A stretch of 64,000 nucleotides of DNA from Bradyrhizobium sp. AUGA SZCCT0158 (GCF_018130065.1 NZ_JAFCME010000006.1:62001-126000), one strand, 5' to 3'. Numbered from the stretch's first letter, positions 40,501 through 45,546 are shown. The notes: a model not told the origin generated them from the sequence alone. Translations and numbers: made by a program.

Positions 40501-40820
40501 TTGATCAGGTTCTGGCTGCCGTTGGGCACCTGCAGATTGACGGTGTTGCCCTGCCCGACCCCGAACTGCGAAAACGAATTGAACGCGTTGGCGCCGGAAA
40601 CGGTGGTCGTGGTGATGTTGGTGACATTGCCCGACGTCTGCAGGCTGGTTCCGGTGCGGCCGTCGGGAATGATCACGTTGGCCGTCTGCGCTCTTACACT
40701 GGTGCCGAGCAACGGCAGGATCGTCATCTGCGCAATGCAGATCAACGAGACGAAACGCAGGCGCGAGAACCTGCGTAACGTCAGACCACCCTCGCTTCTG
40801 GCTGAGAGCGGCATACGCAT
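22515..40820 (-). CDS. Giant TpsA exoprotein, filamentous-haemagglutinin-like (6101 residues)
   Basis: One uninterrupted 18.3-kb frame. A long signal peptide (~45 residues, ending TSVRAQT) is followed by a TPS secretion domain (about 46-240: VSGANAFNSFSQFGVGQGNT, NVYFADPYGFVVGKTGVVNV). The rest is mostly beta-helix-type repeats. Roughly residues 950-3500 carry LktA-like units (TxAYI....GxVxVxA...I...AxGxAxG). At ~4576-4760 a stretch rich in predicted helix interrupts the beta pattern. At ~5300-5800 lie five repeats, the first three ~115 residues. A basic tail (ARKLRQLQREGRKNGRPGWN) ends NPVVQF. Outside the signal peptide the cysteines I can find occur in six close pairs. GGTGAG precedes ATG 40820. 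Probably a surface or released adhesin; the target is unknown. Confidence 0.93.
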   Translation of the reverse strand: MRMPLSARSEGGLTLRRFSRLRFVSLICIAQMTILPLLGTSVRAQTANVIIPDGRTGTSLQTSGNVTNITTTTVSGANAFNSFSQFGVGQGNTVNLQVPNGSQNLINIVRDAPAYVNGTLNSYQNGKIGGNVYFADPYGFVVGKTGVVNVGSLNVSTPSKEFTDSIVGATGQINNAAVSSLMNGSFPISPDGNIRILGRINAADGVRLTGQNVFVGGGRSQRERVNHEHASKFAASVNSKGLRSASAITVRNGSIHIGAVNNATISGRLTARSRTTTPSTITVTAGNNIQLGKNASLSTAASKTGDAGNVTLKSTGDLTVKSGARINASSAKGNAAVVDLSANGIVDIASGVKINVAAPNGNAGKLILDPTDIVVGAATGVAGVNMSNATVAAAISALNGTGTFTLLASNSITINGNGVVDGGTTVNVTLNAPTLNLLAGSYVRGDTVALSANTSGGQVNINAASNGGAQVLTNTALQIIASRVVLSSTANMIVGNGSTSTNTGAAGFVSNATISRYAGVLGGGATLSLSASSQITVDSTGIVDGRRMNGAVSNAHSVENIVLSAPTINIDNGGQVLAQAVNAGGTSFTSGRVIMNAFGAGSGLNISGTVKGAFLGFSTDQASITVGSTAVIVADPSRVINFNGPSINVVTGASITGSTVGFFFNQSTLTVGGASLTGGNVLANNGQAGQLSNAMIAKYIAAVNGSATLLLSAQANTLNLNADAVINAGSTMKVALQARTLNVMSGAQIAAGAAAFAFDQDNVIIGSSADPSAGSAGFVNNTQIASLMLALSGASGFEISANNSITLNTTAVIDSRSLNASQNSQANSRNVTLSAPTITMAQGSKILAQAVNFGGSTFTSGAVTLNATASDNRSSGHASATTGITIDGQITGGAINISATSEAVSSFSSNIVSDFAVLGQAIPGLILGLNGGYVAASATANVAINSHANITGTGNVTISANGKEVAEDPVIASTLLGLSPVGAGVVVGTLSGNVSTNVASGATISAGGSLNINAINDATLKVSAVAATTSALVVATVAYSEANVTTTANVATGANLTVGTASGSAGGFALRALNNNSFSTSATSVALSTPALNGGVGGAVAISNATTTATATLGASLGTFANRMVGSVLVEATSNTQSNSTMASTTVGTPALIGALQGALLPSATAPANLFLLQMSTLFQSDLGLKAAAALSVANSTQNATAAIAQNPSGGAPSIYSTGNVAVVSNVIDVGVRSNSTASAIASSFPGGTPEPTAVSAAVAWGKFTHNSNAYIGAGTLIDAPNIGVTANTYMPITNTWLKWAGLGEVLSHLNGTLGVGGNILTSYANSSATAGETVAIAGSLNDFIVNNNTTAWVATGASLNATCTIAVCGSGSWSVPLNSGDTQDFSANLTVAANTTTNSINAAGNTGALGLGWGSSSGGSSLGGALNLVLFTSNTIAGVASGASLGAANKIAVEAATTDQFFGVAPTSGKAAGALVLNGITSIALVDNTTHASIGQGAHVSAPTVNIHAAQELSMISLAGAFSAGAGSAVGIAVAYLGANTDTAAYIGDNRWDIRSGPFIDNDRFSGNGGGNGTVAANTLALSATTAGRITAASIAAAITSPTFSSFANKAEAVTDAATGGTAGIATGASKVSQKSGTSPDGFSIDVAGSSSVSDVSMGTSAFISGVTVNRFDASSTTARTLVQALNDTVLNNGSGSASANLAGSDSPSSLAIGGAIASAMSNNATLAYIDNTTINNHRSVSVQALNGGEQTVVAIAIAGSQGGNAAAVSASVGIITDSVNAYIQNSTINGVSGGTSRSVEVDAYQTSNIAIGGGSLYMAGGKGGIGVTMTYASIGDPTGGKAADAHIRSTSINNYDTLTVLSDNAGVIAAGGASGGVGGNGLGGAIVVSEITSSTTAYISSSATVNINVTGAVVVTADSVAISALDNALSDLVRESNNNQLASSNCGTSGSPQTCVDFSYAALNGGTTGTPQAPGAAIISVAGLIQVGKNNVGASIVYDDIATTHSAYIAGVLLTSSSGSVSVTATDSSEIQSVAIGVGGGNGQFSGLAGMTISSIGNTVSATVGNAQSNTTNSTIASTNLFLAAKDTSKITGTAAVAGVSTGGSAAGLAIVYSDISNNVSAGITGSKVVSSGRVAVAAESVAAISTVAVGVAMSSQLGLAGSVATNLMGTNVTASISGGADVIGENSVAVLATNTDNAAVFAGAFAISKGSAGGAGSLVTNKITGNTSAYISGATTTVDARGTSSSDTVSVNSGTLRYGLDLGAFSAPTDDTPDLSETRENVRGLSVVASSHQAVVANVASLAASSGVSIMINPIVNVMSGATKAYIDSASIDTRLTSSTSLPQINVAASSMSYSGTFGLGIVAPTGTAGGGATIISTTMSRETFAYITNAEVGGTVNVGGVVSPTVGAVTVKANAEQHASSVAVGFNSGSVGLNVFNATTEAYVDGDSLTASSLSVKAKNSTGIASANGSGAYGSNVAIGAAFLVQVSSNKTLAYVGDEFHYRGNSAAHTTALQLTGALDVDARTINDFQAFSVGGAISTGGGAVAGMANIEIANNVTIAGIYDTTLTSPTGTAAGAVTVNANEEVYIREIAGALSVATGGVGVGAAANVLVFKSQTAAETRNSNLNSSGAINVNAQSIKEVQSYAVTVGAGSSVGIGAAIGVILIGTNTADADTQGDQTGQFGGTIAAANAGTNSSQGSGAVASGTAGNPSGANATSTYDVSTVLTGGNDSVTAQIAGGNVTGTQVNVNATSANAAQQFLLGAGFGKNVGVGAGIGYTTVNSSVLANLSAIVSAPTVSVAAVVKDATTGPYAGKTVDTESIAGGLSLYFGAQAAVAVGNVSNTVTAQLGGTVTGTGGNGVQVSARDTSTQAATAGGGSGGIAAVGVTIATTAKSSSVAAKILDNASVNSSTVAVTATEAGELSASATAVAGGIVSGTGAAATAREDSTVLAEIGSSAAITTSSTGLGTLVSASATPDISATSLGVAVGGGAIGVSVALASSALNVTSRVGNSTTFTGGDVSVTAMALTPSSGNGIYARAIAGGGGSLIGVQGSYAETRENSTVSAYGGTGITLPDGDFIIAAQNDSNQYATATGIAAGYIAAGATISKVTSNATTEAYLGAGAITTANHIGILQITAVGTDSLASSATAGSGGTIAGAAAVALINNTATTSANLYGNATSNTLYLGGLNIQAQHQTNYAGNGDAFQASFAGASGGNATNNITSTTTAGVGTNLIIHSAGGDMLVISNDIVNQVGGGARAGSGGVAAGAATVSDAHVTQRATTNIGSGTILSLNDDPLTSTAKVNIEAYNSLRTVDSVSLTAGGLFAGGGARSNMTANAYATVNIDATEIFSAGNLFIGTASSLIAYNYANANLYGAITGAGASTNTSLTANQAVNVSGDTTLLAWGLLNLTAGQAGDGSKYSQVSANATTVVYNQTLIPITAVYSGTATARSYSDLNIAGGARVLGVNNVSLAATKGAVSANGRGTNYNPYLTLFSTENHDNHSDATQVRGNISQNGVVVAGIYHQQSILIAVGATTPTLTTTSPYALTLELVSNPNNFSTVKKYNHQTIQYAVVNGFNPYQTIVSQIATLSGLSTADVQTVLSGANPTITIATANDPTGDIQRQVNTLIQQAPFAANVAGASIALGDIMVSGGNVSILADTMSGTQVAGKAAPLVSSRDSVSINIENQGLNFMSVSRMTVTGVSGGHNIFTGAATDTTSPGITFQQDLTGSTPVVAVNASYNRKDPNTGLGVDLNGIPLTKTPDIYFNGEVTNLNGLLNISNALGNVVASKTYNAATIQVVVPNGTFTFNGGVGSIYNTNGTVSSQWAGVQFRPTDTLTAVMTAATWLGTYGQYVPGEVYIAGNGTYKPYTHYCCNGGSGSAAAVPNSVVFTARMLNLFYDGVSLYSAIFLPSGEGIPGNLAQIEGANPAIVSTRPWEKSTYDGQTVYGDNGSPFHCLGCAAFFQVINIQSAAVTPITAATTTTAAAPNAFAIGKAIILSASVLNVNGTIQSGQSSNYSVNIGTNVRNAIDSLRADTLANLSLAQAQTNAQNGNYLDLTPYLTKVNGGDVQVGARYNVLTDQIVLNSVVQGTGGYVYLNGRIISTSTSGTSQGNIIVNGGAGTITVNNTTGTTLVTNTINTGVSAASVIQIVDQLKQQTTWYVYNAAAPGGQQVSTYRTAGVNASGYNSGMLVGLSGTSGVVYQPQANQYYQWVDTATLTRPVTSTAADYGWTFSGVSANSPTYPYTQTTSLVSNVQQVVNGVATGQLQTANFQEVVTATGAYHSNNFNTGSGACCGSLKQYNWYQQIYDRLTLTLTNTVKASYDIGIHINGGGSSSVAVTSDASIVINGPINNLQGATTVTATGANSSITVGATANNPLISGTNVTLRADGGIGSLAGTKTPVPVQVYGGRLNATSIDRDIAIAAQGSLVIGQVKANSAIAGNAPQGNIFLSATGDISSGSPYNVANPVVVGKSIEINSTGGAIGAVSGVSNGATVLTNVNPLVVQATGTTLINGSVDGGLLNSTSSTGTYIVQSTGDLRLGKVSSGGGVFLAAAASDGATANILNGLSAGGLTAEQSAHLQDVWTSLNLVSGSAAASVTAYESMIKAAYNDYWQLRNLAFADGSTYALTSLGATVLRAQVAGKLDIDPAAVTTAQMKTEAETRFEKAQYLLGIKTETQLTNGLTTLFGANLASNATLQAAPDLTVSLTAYNPNFSYSLSTSSTLYAKITSGSQWTQDQLKYTVSAAANPATAVAPAPIGELTPANVSGRQVMLYAPNGSVGNLARPVDFSFTSTGSSSLSDVQKALLASAGPSQLTVTPTTDQATGVITYNVSVSQQSYVVLNPIDAVAAKVQSDIYLASKSDLKLGGIANATFGPITAAQSNGVQTVSGDVKLNAVGDIFAGIANQPVISGNIRDLTLISETGNIGQAPAAGTNPANNPNALQIAFANPSTNQLDQVVAAQGGIYLKQTTGDLVLGNVTAAGAIQFAATGSIYAQPQFTDRTAVHIAGASLDVRAGGNVGFNGTTAQPLQVKISGAITGTSVGAMTILAPSDNLNIGTSGTYGGLSAGGAMTLRTPVGALNINADITSDGLMQLLVNGAVTFTAGTSADPIVAQSTNGAVTLASASLTMGAYTAINAAGVITVATTGDATLGQLNSSASYAAAGNAASIVVSAGGVSAGAILSNADGQTNLVASGTNARVALNANSIGTSTRRITLNAPYLAATATDGGIYTGALADLEASLLSAVRGSVDVQGSGSLTLNSVLAGTATGANGTFTARATTSGSNIVVGAAASSGNQTVHADGNVTFNQLTATGAGSDPGDITVNADHGYVLAQTVVNGGVTTPGSVAANGSASLTAATTITGSTLSATTGSASLLAGGLIDWTALTAGTTLGINSTGSSITLRTAQSGGSQTLHANQNVTFNQLSATGITGDVGSINVSADNGFILAETVVAGGVTTPGSVAANGSVSLTAATTITGATLAATTGSASLVAGGLIDWTALVAGTTLGISSTGGSVTLRTAQSGGSQTLHASQNVTFNQLAATGISSDVGNINVNAANGFILAETVVAGGVTTPGSVSANGSASLTAATTITGTTLAATTGSASLLAAGLIDWTALTAGTTLGVNSTGSSIALASAQSGGTQTLHARQNVTFNQLTTSGIAGDAGNVNINADTGKLAGGSINAHGSASLIAATSNTGNNLTAVTGGALLQGTLIDWTNLNAASALGITATANGITLGTAISGGTQTLQAHGDIVFKQLTANGIPGDAGDVNLSSNFGSILGGSVYANGDTRFDTADSISLDQIRGNTVALSAPGDLTIKWVGVVKRLDLAANNTINVVGGQIPSTPLIPLIMNVTGYKGGVATSANLNIDPDTIIVNQFRVVDANFVTDAPNVTIVNGFVPGQLMLTTLTQRILLDNRSPSPSNWATLQLYQPGGVFTMSHNGNANVTDSYVVLYNGDISATVTNYVGSHTCCSSFTGSMAIRNIANDTEGTETLNAWLAQKSGAETFYLLGLAGNARLEALLTPKPVEVIGSGPAVNIEGLTEARKLRQLQREGRKNGRPGWNSTGLDGRAKGNANRFADARENGNPVVQF
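23400..24915 (-). repeat. Five degenerate repeats inside the TpsA gene (first three ~345 bp)
   Basis: Within the TpsA C-terminal region the segment QTLHANQNVTFNQLSATGI...LTAATTITGATLAATTGSAS...LIDWTALVAGTTLG recurs. Three copies have a period of ~115 residues (345 bp). Two shorter diverged copies follow toward the C-terminus. The DNA copies are very similar (for example near 23842, 24190 and 24535), so recombination or assembly collapse here is plausible. Confidence 0.85.
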
Positions 40821-40895
40821 GTCAGCTCACCTTCGCTGGTGACAAGAGCGCGCGACCGGCGGCCATGCGTCGGGTTGATCCGGAGCGGGACGACA

Positions 40896-41612
40896 TCAGA
40901 ATTGACCAGGCGGGAGCTTGAAAACGTCGGGGCTCTTGGTGTCGGCCACATAGAACAGCAGCAGGCCGGTCGGGGTCAGGACCCGCTGGTTGTTCTCTTT
41001 GGTCTCGAACGTTCCCTGCAGCAGCAGGATCACCGATCGATCCTTGGCATCGCTGCCGCGAAACATCAGGACACCGCCGGCGACGGGCGTGTTGACGGCG
41101 ATGGTGTCGGGTTTGAAACCTTCGCCCAGGAAGTGGGCGCGCAGAATGTTGGCATTCGAGAACAGCTTCTCCGGCGTCATCGCCGGATCCGTCCCTTTCG
41201 ACCAGACCGTGCCGACCTGGATGAGCGTCTTCGACTTGTAGCCGAACACGTAGGATACTTCGGCGATCCCGCCGCTCGGCAGCAAGTCCGGAACGGCCAG
41301 CAATACGCTGCGGGTCAGTTCGGCCGGATTGTCCTGCGACTTGATCGCATCCGGCTTGACGCCGAAATCCTTGGTGATCGCCGCGCGGACATCCGCCTCG
41401 TTCATGCCGAACTTCGAAGAACGGAATCCATCGATCGCTTTGGCGGTTTTTTCATCGACCGCCGCCGCTGCTGCCGGCACCGTCGCCTCGGCCTGGGTTG
41501 CTGGCCGTGGCGCCGGCACTGCCTTCTGCTTGGGCGTGCCCTGTGCATACGCCGGGCCGGCTACGACAGATGCGATACCGCAACATGCCAGGAACATCGA
41601 AATCTTGCGCAT
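40896..41612 (-). CDS. Exported protein of unknown function heading the TPS operon
   Basis: 238 residues with a Sec signal peptide (MRKISMFLACCGIASVVAGP, cleavage near AYAQG), then an Ala/Pro-rich linker and a mixed alpha/beta domain from ~55 (AIDGFRSSKFGMNEADVRAA; SYVFGYKSKTLIQVGTVWSK; ENNQRVLTPTGLLLFYVADT). The GFRSSKFGMNEADVRAAI motif resembles short helical modules seen in some periplasmic proteins, but I do not recognise a family. It lies 75 bp upstream of the TpsA gene on the same strand, so exoprotein, transporter and this protein probably form one transcript. Possible roles are periplasmic chaperone or stabiliser of the 6101-residue substrate; this is inference from position. Confidence 0.82.
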   Translation of the reverse strand: MRKISMFLACCGIASVVAGPAYAQGTPKQKAVPAPRPATQAEATVPAAAAAVDEKTAKAIDGFRSSKFGMNEADVRAAITKDFGVKPDAIKSQDNPAELTRSVLLAVPDLLPSGGIAEVSYVFGYKSKTLIQVGTVWSKGTDPAMTPEKLFSNANILRAHFLGEGFKPDTIAVNTPVAGGVLMFRGSDAKDRSVILLLQGTFETKENNQRVLTPTGLLLFYVADTKSPDVFKLPPGQF

Positions 41613-42184
41613 TCAAAAACCTTCCGAAACACCAGACATAAACTTTAGGCAACGCCGCAATTCGGTAACCGGAAATTAGCAATTGGCCTCGTTACCCCGT
41701 AACAATACCGCGTTCCCCACACCGAACATAGCGGCGATGGGAGAATGAGCACCGATGGCTAATATTGGCGCGGATGCGTCGCTGGCCCGACACGAGTGCG
41801 CGCTGATACGGCATGCTGCGCACTTGCGACAGTCGAGCCAAATGCCATCGGAGAATTTTGGATTGGTGATACAAATCAGCTGCTTATAGCGACAGCATTG
41901 TAAGCGGATTGCGATGCCTGGAAACGTTCGGGCCGTTGGCATTCAGGCGGACCTGTCGATCGTTAATGTCGGTGGCGGCGAGAATTCGAACGGTGTCGAT
42001 TCTCATCCAGCGCACGATCAGATCGCCTCATTTCTCACGCGGCGCACACTCGTGAGGCATCGAAAAATCGGGATTCGCCAACTCAAAAGCCAGCAGACGG
42101 CGCCACTCCAGTTGCAGAATGCGAAGAAGCCACGCTTGGCGCGCGGCTTCTTGATTACGATGCGTATGTTGCGCCGATTTTGCG
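41613..42184. other. Intergenic region upstream of the TPS operon
   Basis: About 570 bp with no convincing gene. It must hold the TPS operon promoter, but no clear boxes are visible. A hairpin at its far end is listed separately. Short ORFs on both strands here (up to ~100 codons) have no recognisable features. Confidence 0.5.
42124..42152 (-). terminator. Hairpin downstream of the RTX remnant
   Basis: AAGAAGCC at 42124-42131 pairs with GGCTTCTT at 42145-42152, with an inner CGC/GCG extension and a 5-base loop. On the minus strand it follows the RTX stop (42185) by ~33 bases, and the descending arm is itself T-rich (GGCTTCTTC). Plausible factor-independent terminator without a long T run. 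Confidence 0.5.
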
Positions 42185-43116
42185 TCAGATCAGCAGGAAG
42201 TTGGAATTACTCAGCGTGCCGTTGAGGTTGTTCAGCCCGATCTCCATGTCGGCCGACGTCATTGTGCCGTCGCCGTCGATATCAATCTGCAGGACGTTGG
42301 CACCGGGCCCATTATTAAGCAGATGGGCCGATGCCTGACCGCTACCGGCAAAGGCACCGGTGCCGACATACTCGATGTGATCGTCACCAATCGCGATGCC
42401 GGAGAAGGTGAACGTATCGCTGCTGGCATCGAAATTGGTAATCTGGTCAGCCGAGCCGCCCACGAGCGAATCCGACACGCTGGTAAAGCGGAAATTGTCC
42501 TGCCCCGCGCCGGCCGTAATCCCATCGTAGCCCGCACCCGCTGTAACGGTCGTGCTACCCGATGTGTTGCTGATCGTAAGGTTGTCTTGCAGGGCGCTGC
42601 CATTGATCGTTTCAACATCGATCACGGTCAGGTTGAACGAGCCTCCGTTCAAGTTAAGCGTGTCGGTCCCGCCACCAAGATCGACGGAGCCTTGATAGCC
42701 ATTCAGGGTCAACGTATCGCTTGACGAAGTGCCGTTAACAAAATTGACTCCATGGAGCGCGTCGAACGAGTTGTTGCCGTCAGCGAGATTCAACGTGTTG
42801 GTGCCGTCGCCAAGATTGACGGTGACGCCCGACACGTTGTTGAGCAGCTCCAACGTGTCGTTGCTGGGGGTAATGCCACCGGTGAAGTCGCTGCCGTTGA
42901 CATTCTCCACGTCCGTCACACTGACGGAATTCGAGCCGTTGGCGAGCCAAACCGAGTCGTTTCCTCCGCCGAGATTGATTGCGAGGCCGGTAGCGTTGGT
43001 CTGAATGGTCAGCGCGTTGTCCTGACCGCTGCCGTTGAGATGCTCGACACCGACGAGGCCGAATGCCGTATTTCCCGAGTGGATAGTTACAGCGTCGTCG
43101 CCCAGACCGAGATCGA
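42185..43116 (-). pseudogene. 5'-truncated RTX-type exoprotein, C-terminal part only
   Basis: About 310 residues of calcium-binding beta-roll-like sequence: LGLGDDAVTIHSGN, INLGGGNDSVWLANGSNSVS, VTAGAGYDGITAGAGQDNFR, then a C-terminal IDIDGDGTMTSADMEIGLNN (dockerin-like Ca site) ending SNSNFLLI. This matches the tail of a type I secreted protein. The frame continues open to ATG 43216, but residues before about GIVDLGLGDD are merely the antisense of a Bug-family gene fragment. The N-terminal part has therefore been lost at a junction near 43110-43120. No ribosome-binding site is convincing for the fused frame. Probably non-functional, although a 343-residue fusion could be made. Confidence 0.75.
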
Positions 43117-43645
43117 CAATCCCGGCAAATACGGTTTTGCCGGCCCCGGCGTCGGTTCGACCCCGCATCTGGGGGGTGAGCTGTTTCGGCTGGCGTTCAG
43201 CCTCGACCTGGTGCACGTGCCGTTTACCGGCGCAGCGCCTGCGATCCAGTCAACCGTCGGCGGGCACACGCCGATCGCTTTCACCGCGTTGCCGCCCGCC
43301 CTTTCGGCAGTGCAGGCCGGCCAATTGCGCGCGCTCGGCGTCGCCGCCAGCGAGCGCGCGGCCCAGTTGCCCGACGTGCCGACCTTTGCCGAACAAGGCA
43401 TCAAGGACCAGGAGGCCGATACCATCACAGGTGTCCTTGCGCCGGCGGGAACGCCGAAAGAGATCGTCGACCTGCTCTATCGCGAAATTTCCAAGGCGGT
43501 CGGGCAGGCAGACGTGAAGGAGCGCCTGACCGTGCTCGGATTCAAGCCGGTCGCGAACCGGCCGGAGGAGTTCGGCGCCCGCATCAAGCTGGAAATGGAA
43601 AAATGGGGCAAAGTGATACGTGACGCGAAGCTCAGGATAGAGTGA
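43117..43645 (+). pseudogene. 5'-truncated Bug/TctC-family solute-binding protein
   Basis: About 175 residues match the C-terminal half of tripartite-tricarboxylate-transporter receptors: NPGKYGFAGPGVGSTPHLGG, FSLDLVHVPFTGAAPAIQST, LPDVPTFAEQGIKDQEADTI, VLAPAGTPKEIVDLLYREIS, and a normal end WGKVIRDAKLRIE. The N-terminal ~130 residues and signal peptide are missing. Upstream of ~43117 the frame is antisense to the RTX remnant. The two truncated genes are joined head to head, pointing to a deletion or inversion breakpoint. No plausible start or ribosome-binding site is present. Confidence 0.8.
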
Positions 43646-43654
43646 CGCGTCACT

Positions 43655-43921
43655 TCATTCCGGCGGTTCCTGTGCGACATTCATGAACGTCAGGCCTATC
43701 CGGTTCTTCTTGATCCAGGCGACCCGGCACTCATGAACGATCGAGGAATCCTTCGCCATCACAAGGCGGAAGTGCTGCGGAACGAATGCAGGGTTCTCGA
43801 CGTCGATCGCCGCACCCTCGAGCGAAATATTCCTCACCACGCAACGCATCACGGAGCCGCCCGATGAGACATAGGCGGGCTCCTCGATCTCGGTTCGCGG
43901 ATATTTTCGCTTTTCTTCCAT
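43655..43921 (-). CDS. PilZ-domain protein
   Basis: 88 residues, a single PilZ domain. The c-di-GMP-binding elements are visible as basic residues in KRKYPRTEI (residues 4-12) and the N-x-S-x-x-G motif in VVRNISLEGAAID. The rest follows the usual barrel (HFRLVMAKDSSIVHECRVAW, RIGLTFMN). The first element is KRKYPR rather than a perfect RxxxR, close to the common rhizobial version. Single-domain PilZ proteins act as c-di-GMP adaptors; the partner is unknown. It is convergent with the Bug fragment (9 bp between stops). Confidence 0.85.
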   Translation of the reverse strand: MEEKRKYPRTEIEEPAYVSSGGSVMRCVVRNISLEGAAIDVENPAFVPQHFRLVMAKDSSIVHECRVAWIKKNRIGLTFMNVAQEPPE

Positions 43922-44135
43922 ACGTTTCCGGCCGTGAATATCGCTCGACCTATCTAACTAGCCACGAAACCTTAAGCAAATGGCGTGTGTGCACCGCAAT
44001 GCAATCGGCGACGATGGACTTGCGACGTTCCGATTTGTGCGGAGCGGCAGGATGCCTCCATCGCTTCTGCGCAGATGTGCTCCGCGTCTTCATGGGCTTG
44101 TCGCTCGCGACGGCCCGGCGATACCCTCTTTAGAT

Positions 44136-44295
44136 AAGCGGTGACAGCGTTCGTTTATCTCGGCTGCTGGTTCCTGATGGCCGGCATCGTGTACTATTTC
44201 ATCGGCTTCGAGACCAGGGCAAGTCGATCGAACAGATCGACAAGGAATTGGCCGATGGGCTGAATATGTCGGCGGCGAGAGTCCGGCGGGCATAG
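44136..44295 (+). pseudogene. 3' remnant of an MFS transporter, frameshifted
   Basis: Reading from GTG 44139 gives VTAFVYLGCWFLMAGIVYYF then IGFET, the last transmembrane helix of a sugar-porter-like MFS protein. A second frame then carries GKSIEQIDKELADGLNMSAA-RVRRA and a stop at 44295, the typical cytoplasmic tail. The join at GAGACCAGGGCAAG (around 44208-44221) needs one extra base to restore the frame. A stop codon lies just upstream of 44136 and no other helices are present. A decayed tail only, 27 bp before the flavoenzyme gene. Confidence 0.68.
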
Positions 44296-44322
44296 TCTTG
44301 AACACAAGGCGTCGATGGAGGC

Positions 44323-45519
44323 TTGGACAATTTGATCGCGACTGCTGCCGACCTTGCCGGCGACCGGGCGATCATCGCCCGTGCCGAGGCCGTTCGTCCC
44401 GATGTGGCGGCGGCCGGAAACGACATTGAGAGTGCGCGCCGGCTGCCGCCCGCGTTGCTCGACAGGCTGCACGACGCGCAGCTGTTTCGTCTGTTGCTGC
44501 CGCGCTCGACCGACGGGATTGAAACCGACCCCGTCACCTTCTTCCATGTCATTGAAACCATCGCCAAGGCGGATGCGTCCACGGCATGGTGTCTCAGCCA
44601 GGCCGGCGGCTGCGCGATGTCGGCGGCCTATCTCGATCTGCCGGTGGCGCGCGCGATCTTCGCCGATCCGCGCGCAGTACTGGCCTGGGGTCCCGGGTCC
44701 AAGGTCCGCGCGATCGAATGCGAGGGCGGTTACCGGGTCACCGGCGTCTGGGCCTTTGCCTCCGGTGGTCGGCACGCGACCTGGCTCGGCGCGCATTGTC
44801 CGATCTTTGCGGCCGACGGCACTCCCCGATTGGAAGCCAACGGTATGCCGCTAGAGCGGACCATGCTGGTGCGAACCGAGGACGTCGAATGGACCGACAT
44901 CTGGAACACGGTCGGCTTGCGCGGCACCGCCAGCGACCAGTTCGCGCTGAATGACTTCTTCGTTCCAACGGACCATTCCATCACCCGTGAATTCGACCGG
45001 GAATGCCGCGAGAGCGGTCCGCTCTATCGCATGGGGGCCGGCACTTGCTACCAGGTCGGCTTTGCCGGCGTTGCCTGCGGCATCGCTCGAAGCACGCTCG
45101 ACGATTTCGTCGAGGTGGCGCGCAACAAGGTGCCGCGCGGGGCCATAGGCATCTTGCGCGACAACGCCGTGGTCCAAACCGGCCTCGCCCAGGCCGAGGT
45201 CAATCTGCGCGCCGCCCGCGGCTTCGTGCTGCAGTCGATGGCCGAAATCTGGAAGGACCTCGTCGCCGGCGCCAGCATCACCGTCGCGCAGCGCATCACG
45301 GTCCGCATGGCCGCCACCAACGCGATCCACAAGGCACGCGAGGCAGTCGACTTCGCCTACAATGCGGCGGGAGCCACCGCGATCTTCGAAGGCTACCCGC
45401 TGGAGCGCCGCTTCCGCGACATCCATACCGTAACCCAGCAACTGCAAGGCCAGATCAGACATTTTGAAACCGTCGGTGCCTGGATGATGGGCGTCGATGT
45501 CGATCTCACCTTTGTCTAA
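44323..45519 (+). CDS. Acyl-CoA-dehydrogenase-fold flavoprotein (possible group D monooxygenase)
   Basis: 398 residues with the acyl-CoA dehydrogenase fold: N-terminal helical domain (ARRLPPALLDRLHDAQLFRL), middle beta domain (GGYRVTGVWAFASGGRHATW; GLRGTASDQFALNDFFVPTD), and C-terminal helical domain (AREAVDFAYNAAGATAIFEG; LERRFRDIHTVTQQLQGQIR). The catalytic Glu of true acyl-CoA dehydrogenases is not obvious. The WAFASG..HA and DIHTVTQQ segments resemble HsaA/DszC-type flavin-dependent monooxygenases, so an oxygenase acting on an aromatic or similar substrate is as likely as a dehydrogenase. The start is probably TTG 44323; GGAGG is only 2-3 bases away, so it is uncertain. Followed by a VOC-family gene 27 bp downstream, likely the same transcript. 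Confidence 0.82.
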   Translation: MDNLIATAADLAGDRAIIARAEAVRPDVAAAGNDIESARRLPPALLDRLHDAQLFRLLLPRSTDGIETDPVTFFHVIETIAKADASTAWCLSQAGGCAMSAAYLDLPVARAIFADPRAVLAWGPGSKVRAIECEGGYRVTGVWAFASGGRHATWLGAHCPIFAADGTPRLEANGMPLERTMLVRTEDVEWTDIWNTVGLRGTASDQFALNDFFVPTDHSITREFDRECRESGPLYRMGAGTCYQVGFAGVACGIARSTLDDFVEVARNKVPRGAIGILRDNAVVQTGLAQAEVNLRAARGFVLQSMAEIWKDLVAGASITVAQRITVRMAATNAIHKAREAVDFAYNAAGATAIFEGYPLERRFRDIHTVTQQLQGQIRHFETVGAWMMGVDVDLTFV

Positions 45520-45546
45520 CCCCATTGCGTCCAAGGAGAAGAAACC

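Noticed and set aside
41676..42225. Short ORFs on both strands in the gap before the RTX remnant
   Set aside because: No ribosome-binding site, conserved motif or sensible composition; treated as non-coding.
42752..43116. Plus-strand extension of the Bug-family frame toward 42752
   Set aside because: This part is antisense to the RTX remnant; homology to Bug proteins begins only at about 43117.
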